This document shows positions 45,464 to 56,534 of a DNA stretch of 64,000 nt, in pieces. The DNA is from JAPPHA01 sp965220985 (GTDB taxonomy: Bacteria > Pseudomonadota > Alphaproteobacteria > Rhodobacterales > Rhodobacteraceae), in contig OZ244854.1 of the NCBI GenBank assembly GCA_965220985.1, positions 2,852,001-2,916,000 of the forward strand. The letters run 5' to 3'. Under the pieces are notes generated by a model, which was not told the origin of the DNA, ran no database searches, and was given only the letters and a program-made list of their open reading frames with translations. The translations under genes and the position numbers were made by a program. Every line of letters begins with the position of its first letter. Position 1 is the stretch's first letter.

Positions 45464-47001
45464 TGGCGATCCAGGCAGCAGAAATTTCTGCGATCCTGAA
45501 AGATCAGATCAGGAATTTTGGTCAGGAAGCGGAAGTCGCGGAAGTCGGACGGGTGCTCAGCGTCGGCGATGGAATCGCGCGCGTTCACGGTCTCGACAAC
45601 ATCCAGGCCGGCGAGATGGTTGAGTTTCCCGGCGGCATCCGGGGGATGGCGCTCAACCTCGAAGTCGACAACGTCGGCGTCGTCATTTTCGGCACCGACC
45701 GCGACATCAAGGAAGGCGACACGGTCAGGCGAACCAACGCGATTGTTGACGTTCCCGTCGGGGATGCGCTTCTCGGCCGGGTTGTCGATGCTCTCGGACA
45801 GCCGATCGACGGCAAGGGGCCGATCGAAACCGATTTGCGCGGGCAGGCGGACGTCAAGGCGCCCGGCATCATTCCAAGACGATCGGTTCACGAGCCCATG
45901 GCGACTGGACTGAAGTCGGTCGACTCCCTGATCCCGATCGGGCGGGGGCAGCGCGAACTGATCATCGGCGACCGCCAGACCGGCAAGACCGCGCTTGCAC
46001 TTGATGCAATCCTGAACCAGAGCTCCTACAACGAGGCGGCCGGGGACGACGAGTCGAAGAAGCTCTACTGCGTCTATGTCGCCATCGGCCAGAAACGCTC
46101 CACGGTCGCCCAGTTGGTGAAGAAACTGGAAGAGACCGGTGCCATCGCCTACTCGATCATCGTCGCGGCCACGGCGTCGGACCCGGCGCCCATGCAGTTC
46201 CTGGCGCCGTATTCGGCGACCACCATCGCCGAGCATTTTCGCGACAACGGCCGGCATGCGCTGATCATCTACGACGACTTGTCGAAACAGGCCGTTGCCT
46301 ATCGCCAGATGTCGCTCCTGCTGCGTCGCCCGCCCGGGCGCGAGGCGTATCCTGGCGACGTGTTCTATCTTCACTCGCGCTTGCTGGAACGTTCCGCGAA
46401 GCTCAATTCGGATCACGGGGCCGGATCGCTGACGGCATTGCCGATCATCGAAACGCAAGGTGGCGACGTGTCCGCCTTTATCCCGACCAACGTGATTTCG
46501 ATCACCGATGGTCAGATCTTTCTCGAAACCGAACTGTTCTACCAGGGCATTCGCCCGGCGGTGAACACGGGGCTGTCGGTCTCCAGGGTCGGGTCGTCGG
46601 CGCAGACCGACGCCATGAAATCGGTCGCGGGCTCGATCAAGCTCGAACTTGCGCAGTACCGCGAGATGGCGGCATTCGCTCAATTCGGGTCCGATCTCGA
46701 TGCGGCGACGCAGGCGCTGCTCAACCGGGGCGCCCGGTTGACCGAACTGCTGAAGCAGCCGCAGTATTCTCCATTGACCAACGCGGAACAGGTTGTCGTG
46801 ATTTTCGCGGGGACGAAGGGGTATCTCGACGGAATAGCGGTTGCAGACGTCAGCCGATTCGAGGCCGGGCTGCTCACCTTCGTTCGGCAGAATCACGCAG
46901 ACCTGCTGCAGGACATCACCGACAACGACCGCAAGGTCAAAGGTGATCTCGAGGAAAAACTCGCATCTGTTGTCGAGGATTTTGTGAAGGGCTTCTCCTG
47001 A
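45463..47001 (+). CDS. atpA: F1 ATP synthase alpha subunit
   Basis: A 512-residue alpha subunit, full length, with the P-loop GDRQTGKT at residues 169-176 and the PAVNTGLSVSRVGSSAQ segment near residue 370 with the arginine that contacts the catalytic site. It forms the alpha3-beta3 hexamer with AtpD at the inner membrane's cytoplasmic face. It starts on the last base of the atpH stop codon and is followed by atpG after 59 bp. Confidence 0.98.
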   Translation: MAIQAAEISAILKDQIRNFGQEAEVAEVGRVLSVGDGIARVHGLDNIQAGEMVEFPGGIRGMALNLEVDNVGVVIFGTDRDIKEGDTVRRTNAIVDVPVGDALLGRVVDALGQPIDGKGPIETDLRGQADVKAPGIIPRRSVHEPMATGLKSVDSLIPIGRGQRELIIGDRQTGKTALALDAILNQSSYNEAAGDDESKKLYCVYVAIGQKRSTVAQLVKKLEETGAIAYSIIVAATASDPAPMQFLAPYSATTIAEHFRDNGRHALIIYDDLSKQAVAYRQMSLLLRRPPGREAYPGDVFYLHSRLLERSAKLNSDHGAGSLTALPIIETQGGDVSAFIPTNVISITDGQIFLETELFYQGIRPAVNTGLSVSRVGSSAQTDAMKSVAGSIKLELAQYREMAAFAQFGSDLDAATQALLNRGARLTELLKQPQYSPLTNAEQVVVIFAGTKGYLDGIAVADVSRFEAGLLTFVRQNHADLLQDITDNDRKVKGDLEEKLASVVEDFVKGFS

Positions 47002-47060
47002 TTGGCGTCGATCGACGTTCGAAGGGAAGCGTTGACCTGATTCTCAAGGAACCTGACTGA

Positions 47061-47936
47061 ATGCCAAGCCTCAAGGACCTCCGGCTCAGGATCGAAAGCG
47101 TCAAGAGCACGCGCAAGATCACCAAGGCCATGCAGATGGTCGCGGCAGCAAAGCTGCGCAAGGCGCAGGATGCTGCGGTGAACGCGCGCCCGTATGCCGA
47201 AGGGATCAACCGGGTCATCGGAACCTTGACATCGGCGCTCAAGGATTCCGACAGCGCGCCGCCGCTTCTCAAGGGCACGGGGAAGGACACGACCCATCTC
47301 CTGGTCGTGATGACAGGAGAACGCGGTCTGTGCGGGAGTTTCAATTCGGCCATCGTCAAGCTGGCGCGAACGCATGCCCAGCAACTCATCGAAGACGGCA
47401 AGACGGTCAAGATTCTGACGGTGGGACGAAAGGGGCGCGAGCAACTGCGCAGGGATTACGAATCCCGGTTGGTCGGTCACGTGGACCTGTCTCAAGCCAA
47501 GACGATCGGCTATGGAGATGCGTCAACCATCGCCAACGAAATCGTCACGCGGTTCGATGACGGCGATTGCGATGTCGTCACGATGTTTTTCAGCGTTTTC
47601 AAGTCCGTGATTGCCCAGGAGCCGACGGCGTCGCAGCTGATCCCGGCCGTGCCGGACGACGCAGACGAGCCTTCGGAGTCGGCATTCTACGAATTCGAAC
47701 CCGACGAAGACGAGATACTCGAGAGCCTCTTGCCTCGCGCGCTCACCTCCCGGATCTTTGCCGCACTTCTCGAGAATGCGGCATCCGAACAGGGATCGCG
47801 GATGACGGCAATGGACAATGCGACCCGCAACGCCGGTGACATGATCGATCAGCTCACGATCCAGTTCAACCGCTCCCGGCAGGCCGCGATCACCAAGGAA
47901 CTGATCGAAATCATTTCAGGCGCCGAGGCGCTCTAG
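47061..47936 (+). CDS. atpG: F1 ATP synthase gamma subunit
   Basis: A 291-residue central-shaft subunit. The conserved N-terminal helix (RIESVKSTRKITKAMQMVAA) and C-terminal helix (MTAMDNATRNAGDMIDQLTI) that form the rotating coiled coil are intact, as is TGERGLCGSFN in the middle. Length is normal for alphaproteobacteria. It lies between atpA and atpD, 12 bp before the latter. Confidence 0.97.
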   Translation: MPSLKDLRLRIESVKSTRKITKAMQMVAAAKLRKAQDAAVNARPYAEGINRVIGTLTSALKDSDSAPPLLKGTGKDTTHLLVVMTGERGLCGSFNSAIVKLARTHAQQLIEDGKTVKILTVGRKGREQLRRDYESRLVGHVDLSQAKTIGYGDASTIANEIVTRFDDGDCDVVTMFFSVFKSVIAQEPTASQLIPAVPDDADEPSESAFYEFEPDEDEILESLLPRALTSRIFAALLENAASEQGSRMTAMDNATRNAGDMIDQLTIQFNRSRQAAITKELIEIISGAEAL

Positions 47937-47948
47937 GACCGGAGAATC

Positions 47949-49391
<1,443 letters not shown>

Positions 49392-49418
49392 CGCGAGATG
49401 GCGTGACGGAGACGCTCG

Positions 49419-49823
49419 ATGGCAGACACATTGCAGTTTGATCTATTGGCTCCGGACCAAGGCCTTGCAAGTTGCCCGGCAAGCCAGGTCGACCTTCCGG
49501 GAGCGGAAGGCGATTTTGCGGTGTTGCCCAATCACATGCCTCTTGTTGCTGCCTTGCGTCCGGGCGTTGTCCGCGTGCAGGGTCCCGGCGGAGAGACATC
49601 GGAGTTCGTCGTGACCGGTGGCTACGTCGAGGTTTCGGCGGAAACCACAATGGTCCTGGCGGCAGAGGCTTTCGAACGATCGAATGTCACAAGACAGGTG
49701 CTTCAGCAGTTCGTCGATGCGGCCCGGAGCGATGCCGAGGGTTGTGAGGGTCTCCAGAAGGATCGTGCCGACAAGCATCTCAATGACATGATTGCATTGG
49801 AGCAAGCGCTCGGCGCCAATTGA
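49419..49823 (+). CDS. atpC: F1 ATP synthase epsilon subunit
   Basis: A 134-residue epsilon subunit. The N-terminal beta-sandwich has the conserved PGAEGDFAVLPNHMPLVAALRPG-type region (split here around the GDFAVLPNHMPL core), and the C-terminal helical part is short. It couples rotation and can inhibit ATP hydrolysis. Last gene of the F1 operon, convergent with prs across 62 bp with no clear terminator. Confidence 0.95.
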   Translation: MADTLQFDLLAPDQGLASCPASQVDLPGAEGDFAVLPNHMPLVAALRPGVVRVQGPGGETSEFVVTGGYVEVSAETTMVLAAEAFERSNVTRQVLQQFVDAARSDAEGCEGLQKDRADKHLNDMIALEQALGAN

Positions 49824-49885
49824 TCTGTCCGGTACCGTATGAGCAACGACAACAGCCGCTTCTCCCGTTCGCCCGGACTGTCTGC

Positions 49886-50905
49886 TCACGAATGCGCGGC
49901 GTTTCCGCTGTAGATCGGCTTGAGAACGTCTTCGTCGAACAGTGACGAGACGGATGTTCCATTTGCGATGTTCATGATTGCCTGCGCCAGCAGAGGTGCG
50001 GTCGACAACGAACGGATCTTTTCGCATTTTCGCGCTGAACCGTTGAGGACGATGGAGTCGGTCACGACGAGTTCGGTCATGCTCGACTTCGAAAGCCTCT
50101 CGCCTGCCGGGTCCGACAGGACCCCATGTGTAATGTAGGATCGAACTTCCTTCGCGCCGGCTTCCATCAGCGTGTCGGCTGCCTTGCACAAGGTCCCGGC
50201 GGTGTCGCAGATGTCGTCGACGATGATGGCAACTCTGTCGGCGACGTCCCCGATAACGGTCATTTCGGCGACCACGCCCGGCGCCGAGCGCCGTTTGTCG
50301 ACGATGGCCAGTTCAGCTCCGATTCGCTTGGCAAGTTCGCGCGCGCGTTCGACGCCGCCGACATCGGGCGACACGACGCAAATGCTGTCGGTCGAATCCG
50401 CAAAGCGCGAACGCAGGTCGAGCGTGAACACGGGCGCGCAGTAGAGGTTGTCGACCGGAATGTCGAAAAAGCCCTGAATCTGCCCGGCATGAAGGTCCAT
50501 CGTCAGCACGCGCTCGACCCCGGCTTCGACCAGAAGGTTGGCGACCAGCTTGGCCGAAATGGGGGTTCGCGCGCGGGTTCTTCGATCCTGACGGGCGTAG
50601 CCGAAATAAGGAATGACGGCGGTAATGCGTCTGGCGGATGATCGTCGCAGTGCGTCCGCCATGATCAGGAGTTCCATGAGGTTGTCGTTTGCCGGGTTCG
50701 ACGTCGACTGGATGATGAACATGTCCTCGCCACGGACATTGTCATGAACCTCGATGAAGATCTCCTGGTCGTTGAACCGTTCAACCCGGGTCTCGACCAG
50801 CTTGACGGTCTTGCCCCAGTTCAGCGACATGCATCGCGCGATTGCGGTCGCCAGAGGCCGGTTCGAGTTTCCCGCGATCAGCCTGGGTTCGACGCTCCAC
50901 TTCAT
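49886..50905 (-). CDS. prs: Ribose-phosphate pyrophosphokinase
   Basis: A 339-residue PRPP synthase; slightly longer than the usual 310-320 residues. Signatures include FNDQEIFIEVHDNVRG, the DLHAGQIQGFFDIPVDNL loop and the PRPP-binding motif VAIIVDDICDTAGTL. It makes phosphoribosyl pyrophosphate for purine, pyrimidine, His and Trp synthesis. The N-terminus reads PRLIAGNSNRPLATAIA, as expected. Monocistronic and convergent with atpC. Confidence 0.96.
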   Translation of the reverse strand: MKWSVEPRLIAGNSNRPLATAIARCMSLNWGKTVKLVETRVERFNDQEIFIEVHDNVRGEDMFIIQSTSNPANDNLMELLIMADALRRSSARRITAVIPYFGYARQDRRTRARTPISAKLVANLLVEAGVERVLTMDLHAGQIQGFFDIPVDNLYCAPVFTLDLRSRFADSTDSICVVSPDVGGVERARELAKRIGAELAIVDKRRSAPGVVAEMTVIGDVADRVAIIVDDICDTAGTLCKAADTLMEAGAKEVRSYITHGVLSDPAGERLSKSSMTELVVTDSIVLNGSARKCEKIRSLSTAPLLAQAIMNIANGTSVSSLFDEDVLKPIYSGNAAHS

Positions 50906-51191
50906 CCCTTCTCCCCTCGGGACAACGCCGGGATCCGTCCCCCCGACTTCTCACGACCGAATAGCACCGGATGATTCAATTGCAAGCAATCGTTCGTCAG
51001 ATCCTTCGATTGGTTCGGTGTTGACGGTCACCGCCACGGACAGGCTTCATCCGGGTCGACATGCATCGCCATGTTCGGCAGTATCGGAATCGGTCGATGG
51101 TTGGACTTCGGCTTGCCGGAATCTGGCAGCGCGTCGCTCAATTCGTTTCGATTGAGAAAGATGTGCATTCGACGGAGACAGGGGGGAGAGG

Positions 51192-52268
51192 TTGAGGGTC
51201 TCGCATGATGATCTGAAGATGACCTGCACAAAGGTCTTCTGCGCGATGGGCAGCCCGGTCGAGGAAGCCGACCTTGTTGCGGGGTCTTTGGTGACGGCAA
51301 ACCTCATGGGCCACGACAGCCATGGGGTCGGTCTGGTGCCGACCTATCTTCAAAACTTCAAGATCGGGATGCTCAAACCGGGAACTTCGGCTTCGATCAT
51401 GAAAGACTCCGACACGTTCGTTCAGTTGGACGGCAAATTGGGGTTTGGGCGGCGGGTCGGCGGCGAGGCGATGGATGAGGCCGTCAGGCGGTGTCGTCGA
51501 AACGGCGTTTGCGTGATGACCTTGCGGAACGCACACCACCTGGGACGGATCGGCGCCTACGGCGAGATTTCCATCGCCGCAGGATTGATCTCGATCCATT
51601 TCGTCAATGTCATCGATCATGATCCGACAGTTGCTCCGTGGGGTGGCTCGGCAGGGCGGTTCGTGACCAACCCGATCTGCATCGCCGTCCCGGGCACTGA
51701 AAGCACCGATCCACTCTTGCTGGACATGGCCACGAGCAGAATCGCCCTGGGCAAGGCGCGCGTCGCCATGACGCGAGGAGTGGAGGTGGCACCGGGCAAT
51801 ATCGTGGATGCGGGCGGGCGCGAAACGACGGACCCCGGCGTCGTTTTTGCCGAGACGCCGGGAGCTTTGCTGCCGTTCGGGGAGCACAAGGGCTCTGGCC
51901 TCGCGCTCTTGTGCGAGCTCCTGGCTGGCGGCCTCTCCGGAGGTGGCACGATTCAACCCGGCAATCCACGCAACGGCAGCATCGTGAACAACATGACGAC
52001 CATCGTTGTCGATCCGGAACAATTTGCCGCGCGCAGCTGGTGGTTCAATGAACTCGATGCGCTGATCGCCTACGTGAAGTCGTCTCCGGCGGCGGAATTC
52101 ACTGGGCCTGTGAGCGTTGCGGGCGAACCGGAGCGACGGGCACGGATTGATCGGATTGCCAACGGAATCCCGATCGATGATTCGGAGTTGCAGGAGATCG
52201 TCGAGGCAGGGCTCGAACTGGGAGTCGCCGAATCGGAATTGCGCATTCGGGGCCTTTTGCAACACTGA
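51192..52268 (+). CDS. Malate/L-lactate dehydrogenase family (Ldh_2) NAD(P) oxidoreductase
   Basis: A 358-residue member of the malate/L-lactate/sulfolactate dehydrogenase family, distinct from classic Rossmann malate dehydrogenases. Key segments: GHDSHGVGLVPTY, RNAHHLGRIGAYGE, FVNVIDHDP and GEHKGSGLALLCELLAGGLSG. It interconverts a 2-hydroxy acid and the 2-keto acid. The start is a TTG at 51192 directly behind GGGGGGAGAGG, and the resulting N-terminus (MRVSHDDLKM) fits the family. No neighbouring gene points to a particular substrate. Confidence 0.88.
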   Translation: MRVSHDDLKMTCTKVFCAMGSPVEEADLVAGSLVTANLMGHDSHGVGLVPTYLQNFKIGMLKPGTSASIMKDSDTFVQLDGKLGFGRRVGGEAMDEAVRRCRRNGVCVMTLRNAHHLGRIGAYGEISIAAGLISIHFVNVIDHDPTVAPWGGSAGRFVTNPICIAVPGTESTDPLLLDMATSRIALGKARVAMTRGVEVAPGNIVDAGGRETTDPGVVFAETPGALLPFGEHKGSGLALLCELLAGGLSGGGTIQPGNPRNGSIVNNMTTIVVDPEQFAARSWWFNELDALIAYVKSSPAAEFTGPVSVAGEPERRARIDRIANGIPIDDSELQEIVEAGLELGVAESELRIRGLLQH

Positions 52269-52404
52269 CCCTCCCATAGCCAATTCTGGTCGGCCTGCAA
52301 TTGATGTGCCGCGACAATGAAGGCAAAGGGACCTGTCAGAAACTGATTGTGCCATGGGCCTCCGGCGGGAACCGCAAGACCGAAGATAGAGAGCTGGATG
52401 CGAA

Positions 52405-53232
52405 GTGATGCACCATTCATTTGCGCTGAATTTGATTCTTCCGTTCTGCGGAACTGGAAGCGTTGCTGCGTCGAACACCGACAGCCAGTTTCGCAATCGA
52501 GTGCAAGTCGGCAATGGGTCCAGATTTGCAGATTATGGAGTTTCTGACGCCCTGTGTGGCTGGCAGGAATTCAGATTGTGGTCGGAACTGAATCATGATT
52601 CGAAATCGACAGGAATCCCGGGCTTTGTGGCTTCACGACAAAGCGATGTTTTTGAGTCCCGTGAATTTGGTCGATCAATGCACGAGCCACATGGTGAGCT
52701 TCATGTGTGGGAAACGCAGTTTGGTCGCACGGAGAACCATTTCGTTTTTGGGCGACCGTCAACGAGTAGAGACCTTAATTCAGTTGCCTGTGATTCCGGC
52801 GCAAGGCCATTGATCTTGTTGCTGGATGCAAGACGCATGCTCGGCGAACAGAGGATTACGGAAGCTCGCAAGACTTTGCGACGGGGAGTTGCCGCCTTCC
52901 CGAAAGACAAGAGAATTGCAGATCTCCACAGGGCGATTGCGCCTGGCCGGTCGAGGTCGTGGAGGAGTAAAGAGCCGGTTAAATCTCGCGAGCGAGAATC
53001 CGAATGGCTCCGACAACACGGTCGCAAGTATTTGGGGCTCTGGGTCGCCGTCAGTGGATACGGACTCATGGCATCCGCTCCAACTCTTCACGAGTTGATG
53101 GAAAACGTTAAGGCGAAAGGTGACGAAGCCAAAGAAGGCACCCCGATCATTCACAAAGTACTGTCAGATGATTTTGCCAATGCTGGCATTCGATGGCAAA
53201 GAGTTTGCCACGAGCGAGAGGATTTGAAATGA
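52405..53232 (+). CDS. DUF5678-like small protein (true start uncertain, probably near 52810)
   Basis: The open frame is 275 codons, but only the C-terminal 140 or so residues look like protein. From about residue 136 a TPR-like helical piece (LDARRMLGEQRITEARKTL) leads into a segment resembling DUF5678: GLWVAVSGYGLMASAPTLHEL followed by TPIIHKV. The first 130 residues have no family resemblance and atypical, A+T-richer composition, so the real gene probably starts at one of the TTGs near 52810-52819 or the ATG at 52837. None has a strong ribosome site. Function unknown. Confidence 0.45.
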   Translation: MMHHSFALNLILPFCGTGSVAASNTDSQFRNRVQVGNGSRFADYGVSDALCGWQEFRLWSELNHDSKSTGIPGFVASRQSDVFESREFGRSMHEPHGELHVWETQFGRTENHFVFGRPSTSRDLNSVACDSGARPLILLLDARRMLGEQRITEARKTLRRGVAAFPKDKRIADLHRAIAPGRSRSWRSKEPVKSRERESEWLRQHGRKYLGLWVAVSGYGLMASAPTLHELMENVKAKGDEAKEGTPIIHKVLSDDFANAGIRWQRVCHEREDLK

Positions 53233-53305
53233 CCGATGCCTCGAGCTTTGTTACTGTTCTGGAGTTCTGGTCTACAGTTGCCGTGTGGCCCCACGAAGGA
53301 TTCCA

Positions 53306-53917
53306 ATGATGCAAAACGAAAAAGTCGACTACTTTCTCTTCACGCTGTCTCCATTTTCCTATCTCGCAGGCAATCGTCTCGAAGAGGTCGCCAAGAAACG
53401 CGGCATCGAGGTTGCTTATCGACCGTTCAATTTGTTCAAGGTGTTTGGGGAGACCGGGACGCCATTGCCAAAGGATCGGCACCCCTCGCGACAGGCCTAC
53501 AGGCTCCAGGAAATCCAGAGGATTGCCGACTTCGAGGAACTTCCAATAACGGTGCACCCGGCCCACTGGCCGACCGATCCGTTGCCAAGTTGTCTTGCGA
53601 TCATTGCAGCTGCTGAATCCGGAGGAGGGGACGTTGGGGGACTTGTTCATTCGATCCTCAAGGCTTGCTGGGCCGAGGAAAAGGACATTTCCAGGCGGGA
53701 GGTTGTTGCCGCCTGTCTTGAGGCGAACGGTTTCCCGGGGTCGATTGCGGATGCAGACGAGTCGAAGGCCCGCGAGGTCTTTGATCGCAATACCGACGAA
53801 GCGCTCTCGCGTGGCGTCTTCGGGGCACCAAGTTACCTCGTGGGCGAGCAGGTCTTCTGGGGACAGGATCGGCTGCCCCATCTCGATGCCTGGCTTGGTC
53901 GGAATTCCGCTGGCTGA
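53306..53917 (+). CDS. 2-hydroxychromene-2-carboxylate isomerase / DsbA-fold (kappa-GST-like)
   Basis: A 203-residue thioredoxin-fold protein with the kappa-class N-terminal motif TLSPFSYLAG, where a serine replaces the DsbA cysteine, and the C-terminal GVFGAPSYLVGEQVFWGQDRL segment typical of the family. Such proteins isomerise 2-hydroxychromene-2-carboxylate in naphthalene degradation or act as glutathione transferases; no naphthalene genes are adjacent. ATGs at 53306 and 53309 both follow an AAGGA site. Confidence 0.87.
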   Translation: MMQNEKVDYFLFTLSPFSYLAGNRLEEVAKKRGIEVAYRPFNLFKVFGETGTPLPKDRHPSRQAYRLQEIQRIADFEELPITVHPAHWPTDPLPSCLAIIAAAESGGGDVGGLVHSILKACWAEEKDISRREVVAACLEANGFPGSIADADESKAREVFDRNTDEALSRGVFGAPSYLVGEQVFWGQDRLPHLDAWLGRNSAG

Positions 53918-53934
53918 GAGGCGTGGCGCTCCAG

Positions 53935-54990
53935 TTATCTCTCGTCGATCAGTTCGAGAAACCGGTCGATGTCATCGTCGGTTGTCGACCAGTTGCAGAC
54001 CAGACGCGCCGTCAAGACCTCGTCGGGACGGCCGCTTGGCTTCTGATGCGGGGGCCACGGGTAATACTGGGCGCCTGCCGATTGGGCCCTCTCGTGCCCC
54101 GAACGCGGCCACCCTGCGAAAATCATGTTGGCCTCGACCGGATGAACGAAATGCGCCGAGCTGATTCCTGACAGCCCGTCGGCCAGCCGCGCGGCTGCTG
54201 CATTCGCGCGCCTCGCCAGATCCAGCCACAGCGAATCCTCGAGATAGGCCTTCATCTGGGCGGACAGAAACCGGTGCTTCGAAAACAGGTGACCGCCCCG
54301 CTTCCGGCGCAGTTCGAATTCCCACGCAAGTTCCGGATCGAACAGGACCACTGCCTCGACCCCAAGCAAACCGTTCTTCGTGCCGCCTAGGATGAGGACG
54401 TCGATGCCGGACTTCCACGTCGCCTCGGCAGGGGTGCATCCGCTCGCCACGATTGCATTTGCAATGCGTGCGCCGTCGAGGTGGCAGCGCATTCCGTGGT
54501 CACGCGCAATCCCGCTCAGTGCCTGGATGTCCTGAGGTGAATAAACCGTCCCGCGCTCGGTGACGTTGGTGACCGACAGCGTGCCGATCTGCACGCCGTG
54601 AACGCCAAGGCATCCGGTTCTGCCGATGCTCTCCTTCAACAGTTCGGGGGCGATCTTCCCATCTGGCCCACCCACGGTGGTCAGTTTCATGCCACCCGCG
54701 TAGAACTCCGGTGCGCCGCACTCGTCTTCTTCGACATGGGCGTGTTCATGGCAAAAGACGGTCTGCCATGGGCTCGTCACCGTCGCGATTGCAAGAGCGT
54801 TGGCAGCGGTTCCAGTTGCGACCAGATAGACTGCCGCCTCCGGCGCTTCGAACACCTCTCTCACGCTGTCGATGACGGACTGCATGGTTGGGTCATTGCC
54901 ATAGGCCGGGGCATAGCCCGTGTTCTCGGCAACAACTGCGTCAATGATCTGCGGCGCAGCAGGCCCCGAATTGTCCGATGCAAAAAACAT
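53935..54990 (-). CDS. ltaE: Low-specificity L-threonine aldolase
   Basis: A 351-residue fold-type I PLP enzyme. The PLP lysine is Lys205 in LGGTKNG, and HLDGAR at 170-175 supplies the cofactor-binding aspartate. CHEHAHVEEDECGAPEF near residue 80 is typical. It cleaves threonine or allo-threonine to glycine and acetaldehyde. It starts 2 bp after the YcgN-type gene stop, so the two form a leftward pair. Confidence 0.93.
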   Translation of the reverse strand: MFFASDNSGPAAPQIIDAVVAENTGYAPAYGNDPTMQSVIDSVREVFEAPEAAVYLVATGTAANALAIATVTSPWQTVFCHEHAHVEEDECGAPEFYAGGMKLTTVGGPDGKIAPELLKESIGRTGCLGVHGVQIGTLSVTNVTERGTVYSPQDIQALSGIARDHGMRCHLDGARIANAIVASGCTPAEATWKSGIDVLILGGTKNGLLGVEAVVLFDPELAWEFELRRKRGGHLFSKHRFLSAQMKAYLEDSLWLDLARRANAAAARLADGLSGISSAHFVHPVEANMIFAGWPRSGHERAQSAGAQYYPWPPHQKPSGRPDEVLTARLVCNWSTTDDDIDRFLELIDER

Positions 54991-54992
54991 GG

Positions 54993-55481
54993 TCAGACGA
55001 TCGTCGCGGCCACGGCGTCGTCAACGACATGGTCTTCGATGCGTGACGCTGCCACGTTTCGTTCATTGCGGAGCTTCATCGATCTCAGGCTGTGCCCCAA
55101 TTCGTGAACCAGTTCCCTGTCGCCCGATATCAGGTGATGCCAGGCGGGCAGGGGTTTCCCCTCGTGTCGAAGCCGGTACGAACAGGTTTTCGGCATCCAG
55201 GCAGCGGACTCCGCGATCGACTCGGGCGTAAACCTGATGCAGTCGTGAACCAGGTCGTGACGCTTGGCATAGTTGTTGCATCGGCAACCGAAGTGATCGA
55301 AGAGGCGACAGGCGACATTGGTGTAGCGCACCTCGCCAGAGTCGATGTCTTCGAGCTTCAGCAGGCAGCACTTGCCGCAACCGTCACAAAGCGCCTCCCA
55401 CTCCGCGCCGTTGAGTTCCTGAAGCGGGAGATTCTTCCAGAACTCCGGTCTGAGGTTCTTGTCATCCACGGCATTCGGCAT
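54993..55481 (-). CDS. YcgN family cysteine-cluster protein (UPF0260)
   Basis: A 162-residue protein of the YcgN/YkgJ group. The cysteine cluster CDGCGKCC near residues 32-39 and later CRLFDHFGCRC and TCSYR segments would bind an iron-sulfur or zinc centre. Biochemical role unknown. It is upstream of and nearly fused to the threonine aldolase gene, though no functional link is established. Confidence 0.9.
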   Translation of the reverse strand: MPNAVDDKNLRPEFWKNLPLQELNGAEWEALCDGCGKCCLLKLEDIDSGEVRYTNVACRLFDHFGCRCNNYAKRHDLVHDCIRFTPESIAESAAWMPKTCSYRLRHEGKPLPAWHHLISGDRELVHELGHSLRSMKLRNERNVAASRIEDHVVDDAVAATIV

Positions 55482-55523
55482 CGGGCGCTCCCTTGCTGCA
55501 CGTGCTGATCTTGATCGCTTCCA

Positions 55524-56510
55524 TCACGAACTCATCGCGACTTTCTGGTCCTGGTCCCACCTCGGATGATCGGCGACACGCCCGAGAATCTCCCGACTGC
55601 GAGCGCAATCGTCATTCATCGCCTTGACCAGTTCGTCGACATCGTCAAATCGAATCTCGGGACGAAGATAGTCCACAAGCGCAACCGACAGACGCCTTCC
55701 ATATAGATCGCCGTCGAACCCAAAAAGGTGAACCTCGAGGGTCGGCTCGTTTTGGCCAAACGTCGGTCGTGTTCCGATCGAGGCAACCCCTCCGAAGGTG
55801 GCCGAGGTCTCGTCGTCAATGACGTCCACGCGGACGGCGTAGACGGCATGCGCGGGCACGAAATGACCGTCGAGGGAGAGATTGGCCGTCGGCATGCCCA
55901 ATTTGCGCCCCCGCTTCTCGCCGTGGATCACGCGCCCTTCGATGCGGTGGCAATGCCCAAGAATCGACGTCGCTCTTTGCACATCGCCATCCGCGAGTGC
56001 CTTGCGCACGGCTGTCGACGAATAGTCGGTGCCGCCTGCGCTCGCGAGCGGCGCCACGGTCACGCCGAACCCGAATCGTTTGCCATGTTCAGACAGAGCG
56101 CTCGCGTCACCCGCTCGGGACTTGCCGAACCTGAAGTCCGCTCCGACGATTGCGTGTGAAATCCCCAACCGCTCGGCAAGCACGTCTCGCGAGAATTCCT
56201 CGGCTGTTGCGCCGGCAAGCCGTTCATCGAAGGTGAGTTCGAAGACGACATCGAATCCGATCGATTGAAGTCGCCTTGCACGGCTTCCGCTCGTCATGAG
56301 GCGGAATGCCGGGTCGTCGGGTCGAAAGAACTGCCGTGGATGGGGCTCAAACGTGGCCACGCCCGCCGGATTGCCGGTCTTTCTCGCTGTTTCGATCGCC
56401 TGATTCAGAATCGTGAGATGACCGAGGTGTATGCCGTCGAAGTTGCCGATTGCCACAACTGCGCCGCGACATTCGGCGGGAACTGCTTCATCTTTGCGAA
56501 CAATCTGCAT
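55524..56510 (-). CDS. ribF: Bifunctional riboflavin kinase / FAD synthetase
   Basis: A 328-residue protein with an N-terminal nucleotidyltransferase domain (AIGNFDGIHLGHLTIL near residue 24; SHAIVGADFRFGK) and a C-terminal riboflavin kinase domain (GRKLGMPTANL with its PTAN motif). It makes FMN and FAD from riboflavin. It lies 24 bp after the MaoC gene on the minus strand and 42 bp before the YcgN gene, in a leftward housekeeping block. Confidence 0.95.
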   Translation of the reverse strand: MQIVRKDEAVPAECRGAVVAIGNFDGIHLGHLTILNQAIETARKTGNPAGVATFEPHPRQFFRPDDPAFRLMTSGSRARRLQSIGFDVVFELTFDERLAGATAEEFSRDVLAERLGISHAIVGADFRFGKSRAGDASALSEHGKRFGFGVTVAPLASAGGTDYSSTAVRKALADGDVQRATSILGHCHRIEGRVIHGEKRGRKLGMPTANLSLDGHFVPAHAVYAVRVDVIDDETSATFGGVASIGTRPTFGQNEPTLEVHLFGFDGDLYGRRLSVALVDYLRPEIRFDDVDELVKAMNDDCARSREILGRVADHPRWDQDQKVAMSS

Positions 56511-56534
56511 CTGGGTCGATCGTGGTCTGGATTT

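Noticed and set aside
45247..46896. 549-codon open frame opposite atpA
   Set aside because: Antisense shadow of AtpA; composition is Arg/Asp-rich and no domain is visible.
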